DNA of 64,000 bases from Actinocorallia sp039871655. Its GTDB lineage: Bacteria > Actinomycetota > Actinomycetes > Streptosporangiales > Streptosporangiaceae. The stretch lies in the NCBI RefSeq assembly GCF_039871655.1, contig NZ_JBDPLZ010000003.1:682001-746000 (forward strand). Direction: 5' to 3'. The notes under the pieces were generated by a model, which did no database searches, had not been told where the DNA came from, and saw nothing but the letters and a program-made list of their open reading frames with translations. Position 1 is the stretch's first letter. Each line of letters opens with the position of its first letter. Below are positions 48,029 through 57,757 of this stretch, one piece after another. The translations under genes were made by a program, and so were the position numbers.

Positions 48029-48964
48029 ATGGAGCAGCGTCAGCTCGGTCGGAGCGGTCTCATGGTGTCCCGGCTGGGGCTCGGCACCATGACCTGGGGT
48101 GAGGGCACCAGCCCGGAGGAGGCTGCGGCGCAGCTCACCGAGTTCGTCGACGCGGGCGGCAACCTCGTCGACACCGCGGACGTGTACGGCGGCGGGCGCA
48201 GCGAGCAGATCCTCGGACAGCTGCTGCGCACCGTCGTGGACCGCGACGACATCGTCGTCGCGACCAAGGCGGGCGTCACGCCCCGCGGATACGACGGATC
48301 GCGCCGGCACCTGCTGGCCGCGCTCGACCGGTCGCTGGACCGCCTGTGCCTCGACCACGTCGACCTGTGGCAGGTCCACGCGCACGACCCGGCCACCCCC
48401 TACGAGGAGACGATGGCGGCGCTGGACGAGGCGGTCTCCTCGGGGCGCGCCCGCTACGTCGGGGTGTCCAACTACGGCGGCTGGCAGCTGGCGACCGCGG
48501 CGACCTGGCAGCGGGCCTGGCCGGGACGGCAGCCGATCGTCTCCGACCAGGTGGAGTACTCGCTGCTGCAGCGCGATCCCGAACGGGAGGTGGTCCCGGC
48601 CGCGCTGGACGCGGGCACCTCGGTCCTGGCCTGGTCGCCGCTGGGCCGGGGCGTGCTCACCGGCAAGTACCGCAACGCCATCCCGGCCGACTCCCGCGCG
48701 GCGCGCGACCGGCTGGAGGACTTCGTGGCACCTTATCTGGGCGAGCAGAGCGCCCGGATCGTGGAGTCGGTCGCCACCGCCGCCGACGGCCTGGGCGTCA
48801 CCCCGCTGGCCGTCGCCCTGGCCTGGGTGCGTGACCAGCCGGGAGTGGCGGCGCCCCTGGTCGGGGCCCGCACCGCCGTCCAGCTCCGGGCCGCTCTGCA
48901 GGCCGAGGAGCTGACCCTGCCCGACGAGATCCGCGACGCACTGGACGACGTATCCGATGTCTGA
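48029..48964 (+). CDS. aldo/keto reductase
   Basis: A 311-residue TIM-barrel NADPH oxidoreductase. GLGTMTWG, NLVDTADVYGGGRSE (Asp, Tyr of the tetrad), VVATKAG (Lys) and DLWQVHAHDP (His) give a complete Asp-Tyr-Lys-His catalytic set. The cofactor segment is SPLGRGVLTGKY, typical of the AKR11/YajO-like group. ATG 48029 preferred over the TTG at 48020. Its end overlaps the next gene by 8 nt. Confidence 0.9.
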   Translation: MEQRQLGRSGLMVSRLGLGTMTWGEGTSPEEAAAQLTEFVDAGGNLVDTADVYGGGRSEQILGQLLRTVVDRDDIVVATKAGVTPRGYDGSRRHLLAALDRSLDRLCLDHVDLWQVHAHDPATPYEETMAALDEAVSSGRARYVGVSNYGGWQLATAATWQRAWPGRQPIVSDQVEYSLLQRDPEREVVPAALDAGTSVLAWSPLGRGVLTGKYRNAIPADSRAARDRLEDFVAPYLGEQSARIVESVATAADGLGVTPLAVALAWVRDQPGVAAPLVGARTAVQLRAALQAEELTLPDEIRDALDDVSDV

Positions 48965-50621
48965 ACTCTCCTTTCTCGGCCTGCCCGGGGAAATCGCCGT
49001 CCGCGCCCGCGCGCACCTCGGGGAGGGCGCCGAAGCGCTGCTGCGCGGCGACCCGTGGGAACTGCTGCGGGTGCCGGGCGTGCGGCCGGCGCAGGCCGAC
49101 AGGTTCGCGCTCTCCGTGCTCCCCTCGGCCGACCCGCAGGACCTGCGGCGCGGCCGGGCGCTGGTGGAGTTCCTGCTGGCCGAGGCAGCGCGGCGCGGTG
49201 ACACCGCGCTGCCGGGTGAGGAGGTGGTGAAGGCGCTGCGCGGGCTGCGCATCGCCGATCCGGTGGCGGCGGTGCAGGCCGCGCTGGACGAGGCGCGGGT
49301 CATGCTGTTCCACCTGGAGCCGGAGTTCCCCGACGGCGCTGACTGGGCCGACGGGGCAGGCGGGGCAGGCGGGGCCGACGGAGACATCGACGAGCTGCCC
49401 GACGCGCAGGAGTGGCTCGCGCTGGCCCGTTACGGGCTGGCGGAGGAGGCCGTCTCCGAGGGCGTGCAGCGGCTGGCGGCCACCGCCCCGCCGATCGAGG
49501 CGGGCCCCGACGCCCCGGAGCACGGCGAGGCGGCGCGTCAGGCGCTCTTCCACGGCGTCAGCGTCGTGGCGGGTCCTCCCGGCTCGGAGGACGGCCTGAT
49601 CGCCGATCTGAGGGCGCTGGAGCCGTTCCTGCCCGTCCCCGTGACGGTCGCGGCGGTCACCGCGACGGCGGCCGCGAGGCATGAGGGTGCGGTGAGCCTT
49701 CACCGGCTTCTGGAGGCTCGTGAGGGCCTCGGGGGCCTGGGGTACGCCCGGGGCGAGCAGTGGCCTCTGGAGCCCGGCGTGGTGGTCGTGACGGGTGCCG
49801 AGGCGCTCGACGTGGAGCTGGCCGCCGCGCTGGTGGAGGCGTGCCCCGACGACGCGCATCTGGTGCTGGCCGGAGACCCCGGCGGTCTGGCCTCCTACCG
49901 GCCGGGCCGGGTGCTGGCCGATCTCGTCGAGGCGCAGGCGGTGCCCGTCACGCCGGCGCCGCCGGAGGACGGCCCGCTGACGGAGCTCTGCGAGGGCGTA
50001 CGCGCGGGCGTGCTGCGCCGGGTGGAGGCACCCGGCAGGGAGGTCGTGGTCGTTCCGGCCGCCGACGGGCGGGAGGCCGCGCACCGGGTGGGCCAGTTGC
50101 TGGCCGACTCCATCCCCCGGGTGCTGGGCATCGCCGCGCGGGACGTCCAGGTCCTCACTCCCGGCCCGGCGGGGACCGCGGCGCTCAACACCGCGTTGAA
50201 GGCCCGCCTGAACCCCGGCCCGGGTGTGTGCGGCGGTTTCGACGCGGGCGACCGCGTGGTGGTGGCGGTGCCGTTCGCCGAGGCGGCCGCGGGTGAGACC
50301 GGAACGGTCGCCGAGGCCTCGCCCGACGGGCTGACGGTGGAGTTCCCGGACGCGGTGGTGCGGGTCCCCGCGGCGTCGCTGCCGCGGTTGCGTGCGGGCT
50401 GGGCGATCCCGGTCCAGCAGGCGGTGGGGACCCGCTGGCCCGCCGTCGTGGCGGTCTTCCCGGGTAGCGGGGAGCTGTCGGGGCCGCTGGTGCTGACCGC
50501 GGTCACCCGGGCGCTGGAGCACCTGTCGGTGGTGACGGCCGCGGGTCCCGCGCTCGCCGAGGCGGTCGCCGATTTTGGTCCACTTAAGAGAAAAACGCGT
50601 CTGGTGTCGCTTTTTTTCTAG
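48957..50621 (+). CDS. degenerate RecD2-like protein with helix-hairpin-helix domain (ATPase motifs lost)
   Basis: A 554-residue protein with the layout of RecD2-type helicases: helix-hairpin-helix segments (about 1-120), RecA-like domains (about 190-400), and a C-terminal part with an SH3-like insertion (FDAGDRVVVAVPF, TGTVAEASPDGLTVEFPD). Catalytic motifs are gone. The Walker A place reads VVAGPPGSEDG without Lys; the Walker B place reads VVVTGAEALD instead of a DEA; the last helicase motif reads VQQAVGTRW instead of HKSQGSE. The GDPxxL motif III skeleton is kept (AGDPGGLASYRPGRVLADL). Probably a DNA-binding scaffold, no longer a motor. ATG 48957 overlaps the aldo/keto reductase by 8 nt. 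Confidence 0.72.
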   Translation: MSELSFLGLPGEIAVRARAHLGEGAEALLRGDPWELLRVPGVRPAQADRFALSVLPSADPQDLRRGRALVEFLLAEAARRGDTALPGEEVVKALRGLRIADPVAAVQAALDEARVMLFHLEPEFPDGADWADGAGGAGGADGDIDELPDAQEWLALARYGLAEEAVSEGVQRLAATAPPIEAGPDAPEHGEAARQALFHGVSVVAGPPGSEDGLIADLRALEPFLPVPVTVAAVTATAAARHEGAVSLHRLLEAREGLGGLGYARGEQWPLEPGVVVVTGAEALDVELAAALVEACPDDAHLVLAGDPGGLASYRPGRVLADLVEAQAVPVTPAPPEDGPLTELCEGVRAGVLRRVEAPGREVVVVPAADGREAAHRVGQLLADSIPRVLGIAARDVQVLTPGPAGTAALNTALKARLNPGPGVCGGFDAGDRVVVAVPFAEAAAGETGTVAEASPDGLTVEFPDAVVRVPAASLPRLRAGWAIPVQQAVGTRWPAVVAVFPGSGELSGPLVLTAVTRALEHLSVVTAAGPALAEAVADFGPLKRKTRLVSLFF

Positions 50622-50720
50622 AACGTCATTCGTTTTTCTCTTTGTCAAGACGTGACGATGATGCCGCCGATCCGTTAAACAAGGAGGTGAGCGTCACCAC
50701 CCCCCCGGGCAAGGAGGAGC

Positions 50721-51365
50721 ATGATTCCAGGACGAGCTCGCGTCCGCCGTCTGAGTGCGGCCTCCCTCGCGCTGTCGGCCGGCGCGCTGATGGTCTTCGG
50801 CACCCCCGCGCCCGCCGCGGCCGCCGAACCCAAGAAGTGCGTGAAGGGGCACGACCCCGAGACGTCGATCGCCGACATCAAGTGCCAGTTCCACAACAAC
50901 GTCGAGACCATCAAGAACAAGATCGACGAGGCGAACGGCCAGAAGAAGGACGACCCGCCGAAGAACGAGGGCAAGGACCAGCCGGAGACCAAGAGCACCA
51001 AGAACCCGGCGAAGTCTGACAAGCCCAAGAGCAAGCCGCGGATCACCCCGCAGACCAGCGTGCGGTCCCCGTCGAACTTCACGGTGGTACCGCCGAAGGA
51101 CCTCACCCCCCGGTCTCCGGACGAGTCCGCGACCGACGCGCTGCCGGAGCAGCCGCAGGTCGCCGGCGCGCCGCAGCCGGAGCAGACCCTCGCCCTTCCC
51201 GAGACCCGCATGGTCGAGCCCGTCGCGGCCGAACTCCCGATCCCGGGCGACTCCGAACGGGCCATGTGGGCCGCCGGGGGCGCGGCCGCCATCACCGCGG
51301 TGGTGATGGGCCAGTTCAGCCTCATCGGCTCGCGGCTGCGCCGCCGGGCCCTGCAGAGGCGCTGA
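50721..51365 (+). CDS. secreted, C-terminally membrane-anchored protein of unknown function
   Basis: A 214-residue protein. Signal peptide to about residue 35 (ending APAAAA), two cysteines in the short mature head (KKCVKGHD and IKCQFHNN), a Lys/Pro/Asp-rich low-complexity stalk (about 70-160), one helix (about 181-200) and a basic tail (RLRRRALQRR). The layout recalls sortase-anchored proteins, but the expected LPxTG is absent; LPIPGD stands before the helix. AAGGAGGAGC precedes ATG 50721. No sortase gene in the window. Confidence 0.7.
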   Translation: MIPGRARVRRLSAASLALSAGALMVFGTPAPAAAAEPKKCVKGHDPETSIADIKCQFHNNVETIKNKIDEANGQKKDDPPKNEGKDQPETKSTKNPAKSDKPKSKPRITPQTSVRSPSNFTVVPPKDLTPRSPDESATDALPEQPQVAGAPQPEQTLALPETRMVEPVAAELPIPGDSERAMWAAGGAAAITAVVMGQFSLIGSRLRRRALQRR

Positions 51366-51380
51366 ACTCGACGGACGCGC

Positions 51381-51412
51381 GAGGCCCCGGACGTCGGAGC
51401 GTCCGGGGCCTC
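51381..51412 (+). terminator. strong terminator after the secreted-protein gene
   Basis: GAGGCCCCGGACG and CGTCCGGGGCCTC form a perfect 13-bp stem with a 6-nt loop, 15 nt after the stop codon. Confidence 0.8.
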
Positions 51413-51461
51413 GGATCAGGCGACCGCAGCGAAGCGAGGATCGTCTGATCCGCCCGCGGGG

Positions 51462-51483
51462 GTCCGGGGGTCGCCCCCCGGAC
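51462..51483 (-). terminator. terminator after fabI
   Basis: GTCCGGGGG and CCCCCGGAC form a 9-bp stem with a 3-4-nt loop, 7 nt after the fabI stop on the minus strand. Confidence 0.65.
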
Positions 51484-51490
51484 GGACAGG

Positions 51491-52279
51491 TCAGTCGAAC
51501 TGGCCGCCCATGGCGTGCACGCCGCCGTCGACGTGGATGATCTCGGCGGTGGTCGCCGGGAACCAGTCCGACAGCAGCGCGACCGTGGCCTTGGCCGTCG
51601 GCACCACGTCGGTGATGTCCCAGCCCAGCGGAGCGGACTTGCTCCAGCCCTCGGTGATGCCCTCGAAACCGGGGATGTTCTTGGCCGCCATCGTCTTGAT
51701 CGGGCCGGCCGCCACCAGGTTGAAGCGGATGCCCTCCTTGCCCAGGTAGCGGGCGAGGTAGCGGTTGGTGGACTCCAGGCCCGCCTTGGCCACGCCCATC
51801 CAGTCGTAGACCGGCCAGGCGGCGCGCGCGTCGAAGGTCAGGCCGACGACCGAGCCGCCGGCCTTCATCAGCGGCAGGCACGCCATCGTCAGCGACTTCA
51901 GCGAGTACGCCGAGATCTGCACGGCCGTCGCGACGTCCTCCCACTTGGTGTTGAGGAAGTTGCCGCCGAGCGCGTCCTGCGGCGCGAACCCGATGGAGTG
52001 CACCACGCCGTCGACGCGGTCCCAGCCCAGGGCGCGCAGCTGCTCCTCCAGGCCGCCCAGGTGCTCCTCGTTGGTGACGTCCAGCTCGATGACCGCCGGC
52101 GGGTTGTCGGGGCCGCTGGGCAGCTTCTTGGCGATGCGCTGGGTCAGCGTCGGCCGGGGGAACGCGGTGAGGACGACGTTCGCGCCCTCCTCCTGCGCGA
52201 TCCGAGCCACTTGAAAGGCGATCGAGGCGTCGGTCAGGACGCCCGTCACCAGGATGTTCTTGCCTTCGAGGATGCCCAT
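51491..52279 (-). CDS. fabI: NADH-dependent enoyl-ACP reductase (InhA-type FabI)
   Basis: Last reduction step of type II fatty acid synthesis. 262 residues, close to InhA in length. The cofactor loop is TGVLTDASIAF; the catalytic pair falls at Tyr158 and Lys165, the same numbers as in mycobacterial InhA (Y-x6-K). The start lies 2 nt after the fabG stop, so the two genes form an operon. Confidence 0.94.
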   Translation of the reverse strand: MGILEGKNILVTGVLTDASIAFQVARIAQEEGANVVLTAFPRPTLTQRIAKKLPSGPDNPPAVIELDVTNEEHLGGLEEQLRALGWDRVDGVVHSIGFAPQDALGGNFLNTKWEDVATAVQISAYSLKSLTMACLPLMKAGGSVVGLTFDARAAWPVYDWMGVAKAGLESTNRYLARYLGKEGIRFNLVAAGPIKTMAAKNIPGFEGITEGWSKSAPLGWDITDVVPTAKATVALLSDWFPATTAEIIHVDGGVHAMGGQFD

Positions 52280-52281
52280 GC

Positions 52282-52986
52282 TCAGTGCCCCATTCCCAGT
52301 CCGCCGTCCACCGGGATCACGGCCCCGGTGATGTAGGAGGCGTCGTCGCTCGCGAGGAACCTGACCACCTTGGCGATCTCCTCCGGCTCCGCCTGCCGCT
52401 TCAGCGGGATGTTCTGCTTGATCGTCGCCTGCAGTTTCTCGTCGAGCACCGCGGTCATGTCCGTGTTCACGAAACCGGGCGCCACGACGTTGGCGGTGAT
52501 GTTGCGCGAGCCCAGCTCGCGGGCCAGTGACCGCGCCAGGCCCACCATGCCGGACTTGGAGGCGGCGTAGTTGGCCTGGCCGCCCGAGCCCGACAGGCCC
52601 ACCACCGAGGAGATGAGGATGATGCGGCCCCTGCGGAGCTTCATCATGCCCTTCACCGCGCGCTTGGCCACCCGGAAGGAGCCGGTGAGGTTGGTGTCGA
52701 CCACCGAGGTGAAGGTGTCCTCACTCATCAGCGCCAGCAGTGTGTCCTTGGTGACGCCCGCGTTGGAGATCACGACCTCGACCGGGCCCTGCTCGACCTC
52801 GATCTTGGCGAAGGCGTTGTCCACGTCCTCCCAGCTCGTCACGTCGCACTTCACCGCGAAGAGGCCCTCCGGCGGCTCGCCCGACCGGTAGGTGACGGCC
52901 ACGGCGTCCCCCGCGGCCTGCAACTCCCGGGCGATCGCGAGCCCGATGCCGCGGTTTCCGCCGGTGACCAGGACTGAGCGCGCCAT
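52282..52986 (-). CDS. fabG: 3-oxoacyl-ACP reductase (FabG/MabA type)
   Basis: NADPH-dependent beta-ketoacyl-ACP reductase, 234 residues. Motif TGGNRGIG, catalytic Ser127 in LISSVVG, Tyr140 and Lys144 in NYAASKSG, and the C-terminal VIPVDGGLGMGH. ATG 52986 has GGAGGTGC upstream. The fabG-fabI order matches the mabA-inhA operon of mycobacteria. The frame is open far upstream into the antisense of tldD, which is a shadow. Confidence 0.94.
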   Translation of the reverse strand: MARSVLVTGGNRGIGLAIARELQAAGDAVAVTYRSGEPPEGLFAVKCDVTSWEDVDNAFAKIEVEQGPVEVVISNAGVTKDTLLALMSEDTFTSVVDTNLTGSFRVAKRAVKGMMKLRRGRIILISSVVGLSGSGGQANYAASKSGMVGLARSLARELGSRNITANVVAPGFVNTDMTAVLDEKLQATIKQNIPLKRQAEPEEIAKVVRFLASDDASYITGAVIPVDGGLGMGH

Positions 52987-53159
52987 GCGCTGCACCTCCG
53001 TGTGGGTATGTGGGTAGCGGACGTCACATTGCGGCACGAGATTACCGTTCCCGGAGGCCGGTGTCGGGTGCGGAGATCGACAAGTTACGGCCTCCGTTCT
53101 TGTGCCGGAGGTACCGTCGGGCGGCGTGAAACCCGGTACCGGGCTCGTACGGCGGCGGA

Positions 53160-53165
53160 TAGGTT
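53160..53165 (+). promoter_or_regulatory. -10 box of tldD, leaderless type
   Basis: TAGGTT exactly 7 nt before GTG 53173. No ribosome binding site between. Confidence 0.5.
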
Positions 53166-53172
53166 CGAGTCC

Positions 53173-54665
<1,493 letters not shown>

Positions 54666-54669
<4 letters not shown>

Positions 54670-56015
54670 GGCCCCAGGAAGCGGTCGAGCGTGTCCTCGA
54701 CCTGTCGACGACCAGCGACTGCGTGGTCATCGCCGAGGAGTCCAGCGCCGCCAACCTGCGCTGGGCCGGCAACACCCTGACCACCAACGGGGTCAACCGG
54801 TCCCGGCGGCTGACGGTGATCGCCGTCCAGGACGGCTCGGTCGGCGTCGTCTCCCGCGCCGGGGTCGGCGCCGAGGAGCTGTCCGACCTGGTCAAGGCCG
54901 CCGAGGAGCAGGCCAGGGGCGCCGAGCCCGCCGAGGACGCCGCCCCGCTGATCGCGGGCGGCGCGGCCGGGGACTGGGACGCCGAGCCCGCCCTCACCGA
55001 CATCTCGGTGTTCTCCTCCTTCGCCCCCGCGCTGGGCGAGCAGTTCGAGGCGGCGCAGGCCGCGGGCCGCAGGCTCTACGGCTTCGCCCACCACGAGCTG
55101 ACCTCCACCTACCTGGGCTCCTCCAGCGGGCTGCGGCTGCGCCACGACCAGCCGACCGGAAAGCTCGAGCTCAACGCCAAGAACGAGAGCAGCTCCGCCT
55201 GGGCGGGTACGAGCACCCGCGACTTCACCGACCTGGACGTGGCGGGCCTGGGCGCCGAACTGGAGCGCCGCCTGGCCTGGGGGCGGCGCCGGCTGGACCT
55301 GCCCGCGGGCCGCTACGAGACGCTGCTGCCGCCCAGCGCCGTCTCCGACCTGATGGTCTACCTGTATTGGACGGCCGGGGCCCGCGACGCCCACGAGGGC
55401 CGCACGGTCTTCAGCTCCCACCCCGTCGGGTCCGGGCTCTCGTCCCTGCCGCTGCGCCTGTACAGCGACCCGCACGCGCCCGGCCTGGAGACCACCCCGT
55501 TCGTCGTCGCCCACGCCTCCGGCCGTGACACGTCGGTCTTCGACAACGGCCTCGAGTTGTCGTCCACCGACTGGATCGCGGACGGGAAGGTCGCCGCGCT
55601 CACCCAGACCCGGCACTCGGCCGGGCTCACCGGGCAGCCGGTCACCCCTGCGATCGACAACCTCCTCATGGAGGGCGCGCCCGGCGGCCCCACCCTCGAG
55701 GAGATGGTGGCGCGCACCGAGCGCGGACTGCTGTTGACCTGCCTGTGGTACATCCGCGAGGTCGACCCGCAGAGCCTGCTGCTGACCGGGCTCACCCGTG
55801 ACGGCGTCTACCTGGTGGAGAACGGCGAGATCACGGGCGAGGTCAACAACTTCCGGTTCAACGAGAGCCCTGTGGACCTGTTGTCCCGGGTCTCGGAGAC
55901 CGGCCGGACCGAGCGCACCCTCCCCCGCGAGTGGTCGGACTACTTCACCCGCGCGGCCATGCCCGCCCTGCGTGTGCCCGACTACAACATGTCCACGGTG
56001 AGCCAGGCCTCCTAA
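54666..56015 (+). CDS. tldE: TldE/PmbA-family protein
   Basis: A 449-residue partner of TldD without the zinc motif, as expected for TldE. It keeps the family C-terminus (NFRFNESPVDLLSRV). GTG 54666 overlaps the tldD stop by 4 nt, so the pair is made in equal amounts. No RiPP precursor is visible next to it, so a general peptidase role is more likely. Confidence 0.9.
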
Positions 56016-56035
56016 GCCGAGGCGGACCCGGCCTC

Positions 56036-56254
56036 CTAGGACTCCGGATCCTCGAGGCGGAAGCCCACTTTCAGGGTGACCTGGAAGTGGGCCACCTCGC
56101 CGTCCTCCACCTGGCCGCGGAACTCGACGGCCTCGAACCAGTCCAGGTGCCGCAGGGTGGCCGCGGCACGGCGGATGCCGTTCCTGATCGCCTCGTCGAT
56201 CCCGTCCGGGGACGTCCCGACGATCTCGGTCACCCGGTAGGTGTGGTTGCTCAT
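56036..56254 (-). CDS. dodecin, flavin-storage protein
   Basis: A 72-residue dodecin. YRVTEIVGTSPDGIDEAI and the single tryptophan of HLDWFEAVEFRGQVEDG (the flavin-stacking residue) match the family, which assembles as a hollow dodecamer binding FMN/riboflavin. AGGAGG lies before the ATG at 56254. Confidence 0.93.
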   Translation of the reverse strand: MSNHTYRVTEIVGTSPDGIDEAIRNGIRRAAATLRHLDWFEAVEFRGQVEDGEVAHFQVTLKVGFRLEDPES

Positions 56255-56315
56255 CCGATCCTCCTGAAAGCCTGTGATGACCTCCCCCTACCCACGGGTC
56301 GCCCCGGGCGTCACC

Positions 56316-56321
56316 TAACGT
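56316..56321 (+). promoter_or_regulatory. -10 box of the DUF3099 gene, leaderless type
   Basis: TAACGT exactly 7 nt before GTG 56329. It favours that start over GTG 56320, which lies inside the box. Confidence 0.5.
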
Positions 56322-56328
56322 GGAGGGC

Positions 56329-56703
56329 GTGAGGGCACTTTCCCGTCGGAAGACGACCGTCTACACCGTGACCGACGCCTCCCGGCCCCTGTCGGAGGAC
56401 GTCGACGAACGCCAGCGCCACTACCTGATCTCGATGGGGATCCGGATGGTCTGCTTTCTCCTGGCCGTGGCCCTGTGGGGCCGGATCCATCCGGTGCTGC
56501 TGGGGATCCTGCTGGTCGGCGCCATCCTGCTGCCCTACACCAGCGTGATCTTCGCCAATGGAGGGCGTCTTCCCCCCGAAGGGGCGGACCTCACCGACCC
56601 CTCCGAACTCCGGGCGCTCCCCCCGTCCCCGCCGCCTCCAGGGCGCTCCACGACCGGCTCCGGGGAGAACGGTTCCGGCGTTCCTCCAGAAACCAGTCCG
56701 TGA
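56329..56703 (+). CDS. DUF3099 membrane protein
   Basis: A 124-residue protein with YTVTDASRPLSEDVDERQRHYLISMGIRM, the family hallmark, followed by two helices (about 40-58 and 62-80) and a Pro-rich disordered tail. Function unknown; common in actinobacteria. Followed directly by the promoter of the candidate 6C-like RNA. Confidence 0.88.
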   Translation: MRALSRRKTTVYTVTDASRPLSEDVDERQRHYLISMGIRMVCFLLAVALWGRIHPVLLGILLVGAILLPYTSVIFANGGRLPPEGADLTDPSELRALPPSPPPPGRSTTGSGENGSGVPPETSP

Positions 56704-56710
56704 CAATCTC

Positions 56711-56745
56711 TTGACTAACCCCGGGGGGTTTCGGTGTACGATTTG
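56711..56745 (+). promoter_or_regulatory. promoter of the 6C-like RNA
   Basis: TTGACT (56711-56716) lies 18-20 nt before TGTACGAT (56735-56742), a plausible sigma-A-type pair with long spacing; the expected start is near 56749. There is a strong AT/GC contrast. Confidence 0.5.
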
Positions 56746-56748
56746 TAC

Positions 56749-56866
56749 CTGGCGCTCCGGTCCCCCGTCGGGGCGCCCGATGCCGGTGTTCCGGGCCCCC
56801 GTCGGAACACCGATGCGCGGCGCAGGGAGGGTTGCCCCCGTATCCTCCCTGCGCCGCTTTCCTTTT
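56749..56866 (+). ncRNA. candidate 6C-like small RNA, three C-rich hairpins
   Basis: Three consecutive stems. Hairpin 1 is GGCGCTCCG/CGGGGCGCC (56751-56777, one G-U pair). Hairpin 2 is GGTGTTCCG/CGGAACACC (56785-56811). Hairpin 3 is GGCGCAGGGAGG/CCTCCCTGCGCC (56819-56855), followed by CTTTCCTTTT and so probably the terminator. Each loop contains CCCCCGT although the stems differ. The actinobacterial 6C RNA has C-rich loops on neighbouring hairpins. There is no reading frame of note. The name is by resemblance; no covariance search was possible. Confidence 0.65.
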
Positions 56867-56882
56867 GACCGGTCTCCCCGCC

Positions 56883-57725
56883 TCAGCCTTCGGCCTGCTC
56901 CTCGTCCCGCTCCGAGACGACGACCACCGGGCAGGCCGAGTGGTGCAGGACCGTGTGGTTGACCCGGCCCAGCACCATGCCGAAGCCCAGCCGCCTCCTG
57001 CGGGCCCCCACCACCAGCAGCGCCGCGTCCTCGGACGCCTCGACGAGCGCCCGCGCCGCGGACGTCTCGGCCAGCCGGTACTCCACCTCCAGGTCGGGGT
57101 ACTCGCTCTTGCGGCCCGCCAGCGCCTCGGCCAGTTCCATCTCCTCCCCGACGCGCTGACCGGGCGCGCCGAAACCGCCCACCGCGTGCAGGGCCACCAG
57201 GGGCACCCCGCGGAGGTCGGCCTCGGCGAAGGCCCAGCCGATCGCCTCGGACTCCTTGTGCCGCTCGTCGACGCCCAGCACGATCCGCTCTCCGCGCTCG
57301 CCCTCCCCGCCGCGCGGCACCACCACGACGGGGCAGTGGCCGTGCGTCGCCACGTGCAGGCCGACCGACCCCAGCAGCAGCCGCTCGAACCCGCCGGCGC
57401 CCCTGGTGCCGACCACCACCAGCAGCGCCTCGCGGCTGAGCTCCACCAGCACCCGCGCCGGGTCGTCGGCCTCCAGCAGCAGCTCGACGCTCAGCCCCGG
57501 CAGGTCCTCCAGGAGCCCGTCACGGGTGGCCTCCAGCAGCTGCAGGCGCTCCTGCCGCAGCCGCCCGAGCGCCTCGTCGCCGAGCATGCTCCCCGGCTCC
57601 AGCAGTCTGCTGCCGTGGACCAGCAGCAGAGGCGCGTTCCTGCGGCCCGCCTCGACGGCCGCCCAGTCCAGGGCCGCCGTGGATCCCTCGGAACCGTCAA
57701 CACCCACCACGATCTGTTTGTTCAT
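56883..57725 (-). CDS. universal stress protein, tandem UspA domains
   Basis: A 280-residue protein with two UspA domains. The first starts IVVGVDGSEGS and ends VVVGTRGAGGFERLLLGSVGLHVATHGHCPVVVV, an ATP-binding type signature; the second starts IVLGVDERHKE and ends VVVGARRRRLGFGMVLGRVNHTVLHHSACPVVVV. A TAGCGT box lies exactly 7 nt before ATG 57725. Confidence 0.92.
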   Translation of the reverse strand: MNKQIVVGVDGSEGSTAALDWAAVEAGRRNAPLLLVHGSRLLEPGSMLGDEALGRLRQERLQLLEATRDGLLEDLPGLSVELLLEADDPARVLVELSREALLVVVGTRGAGGFERLLLGSVGLHVATHGHCPVVVVPRGGEGERGERIVLGVDERHKESEAIGWAFAEADLRGVPLVALHAVGGFGAPGQRVGEEMELAEALAGRKSEYPDLEVEYRLAETSAARALVEASEDAALLVVGARRRRLGFGMVLGRVNHTVLHHSACPVVVVSERDEEQAEG

Positions 57726-57732
57726 GTCTCTG

Positions 57733-57738
57733 ACGCTA
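57733..57738 (-). promoter_or_regulatory. -10 box of the tandem universal stress protein gene, leaderless type
   Basis: TAGCGT on the minus strand, 7 nt from ATG 57725. Confidence 0.5.
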
Positions 57739-57757
57739 GTGTGCGCGGGCCCGGTTG

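Noticed and set aside
51446..51483. Small RNA between the secreted-protein gene and fabI
   Set aside because: The hairpin is explained as the fabI terminator, and no promoter is visible.
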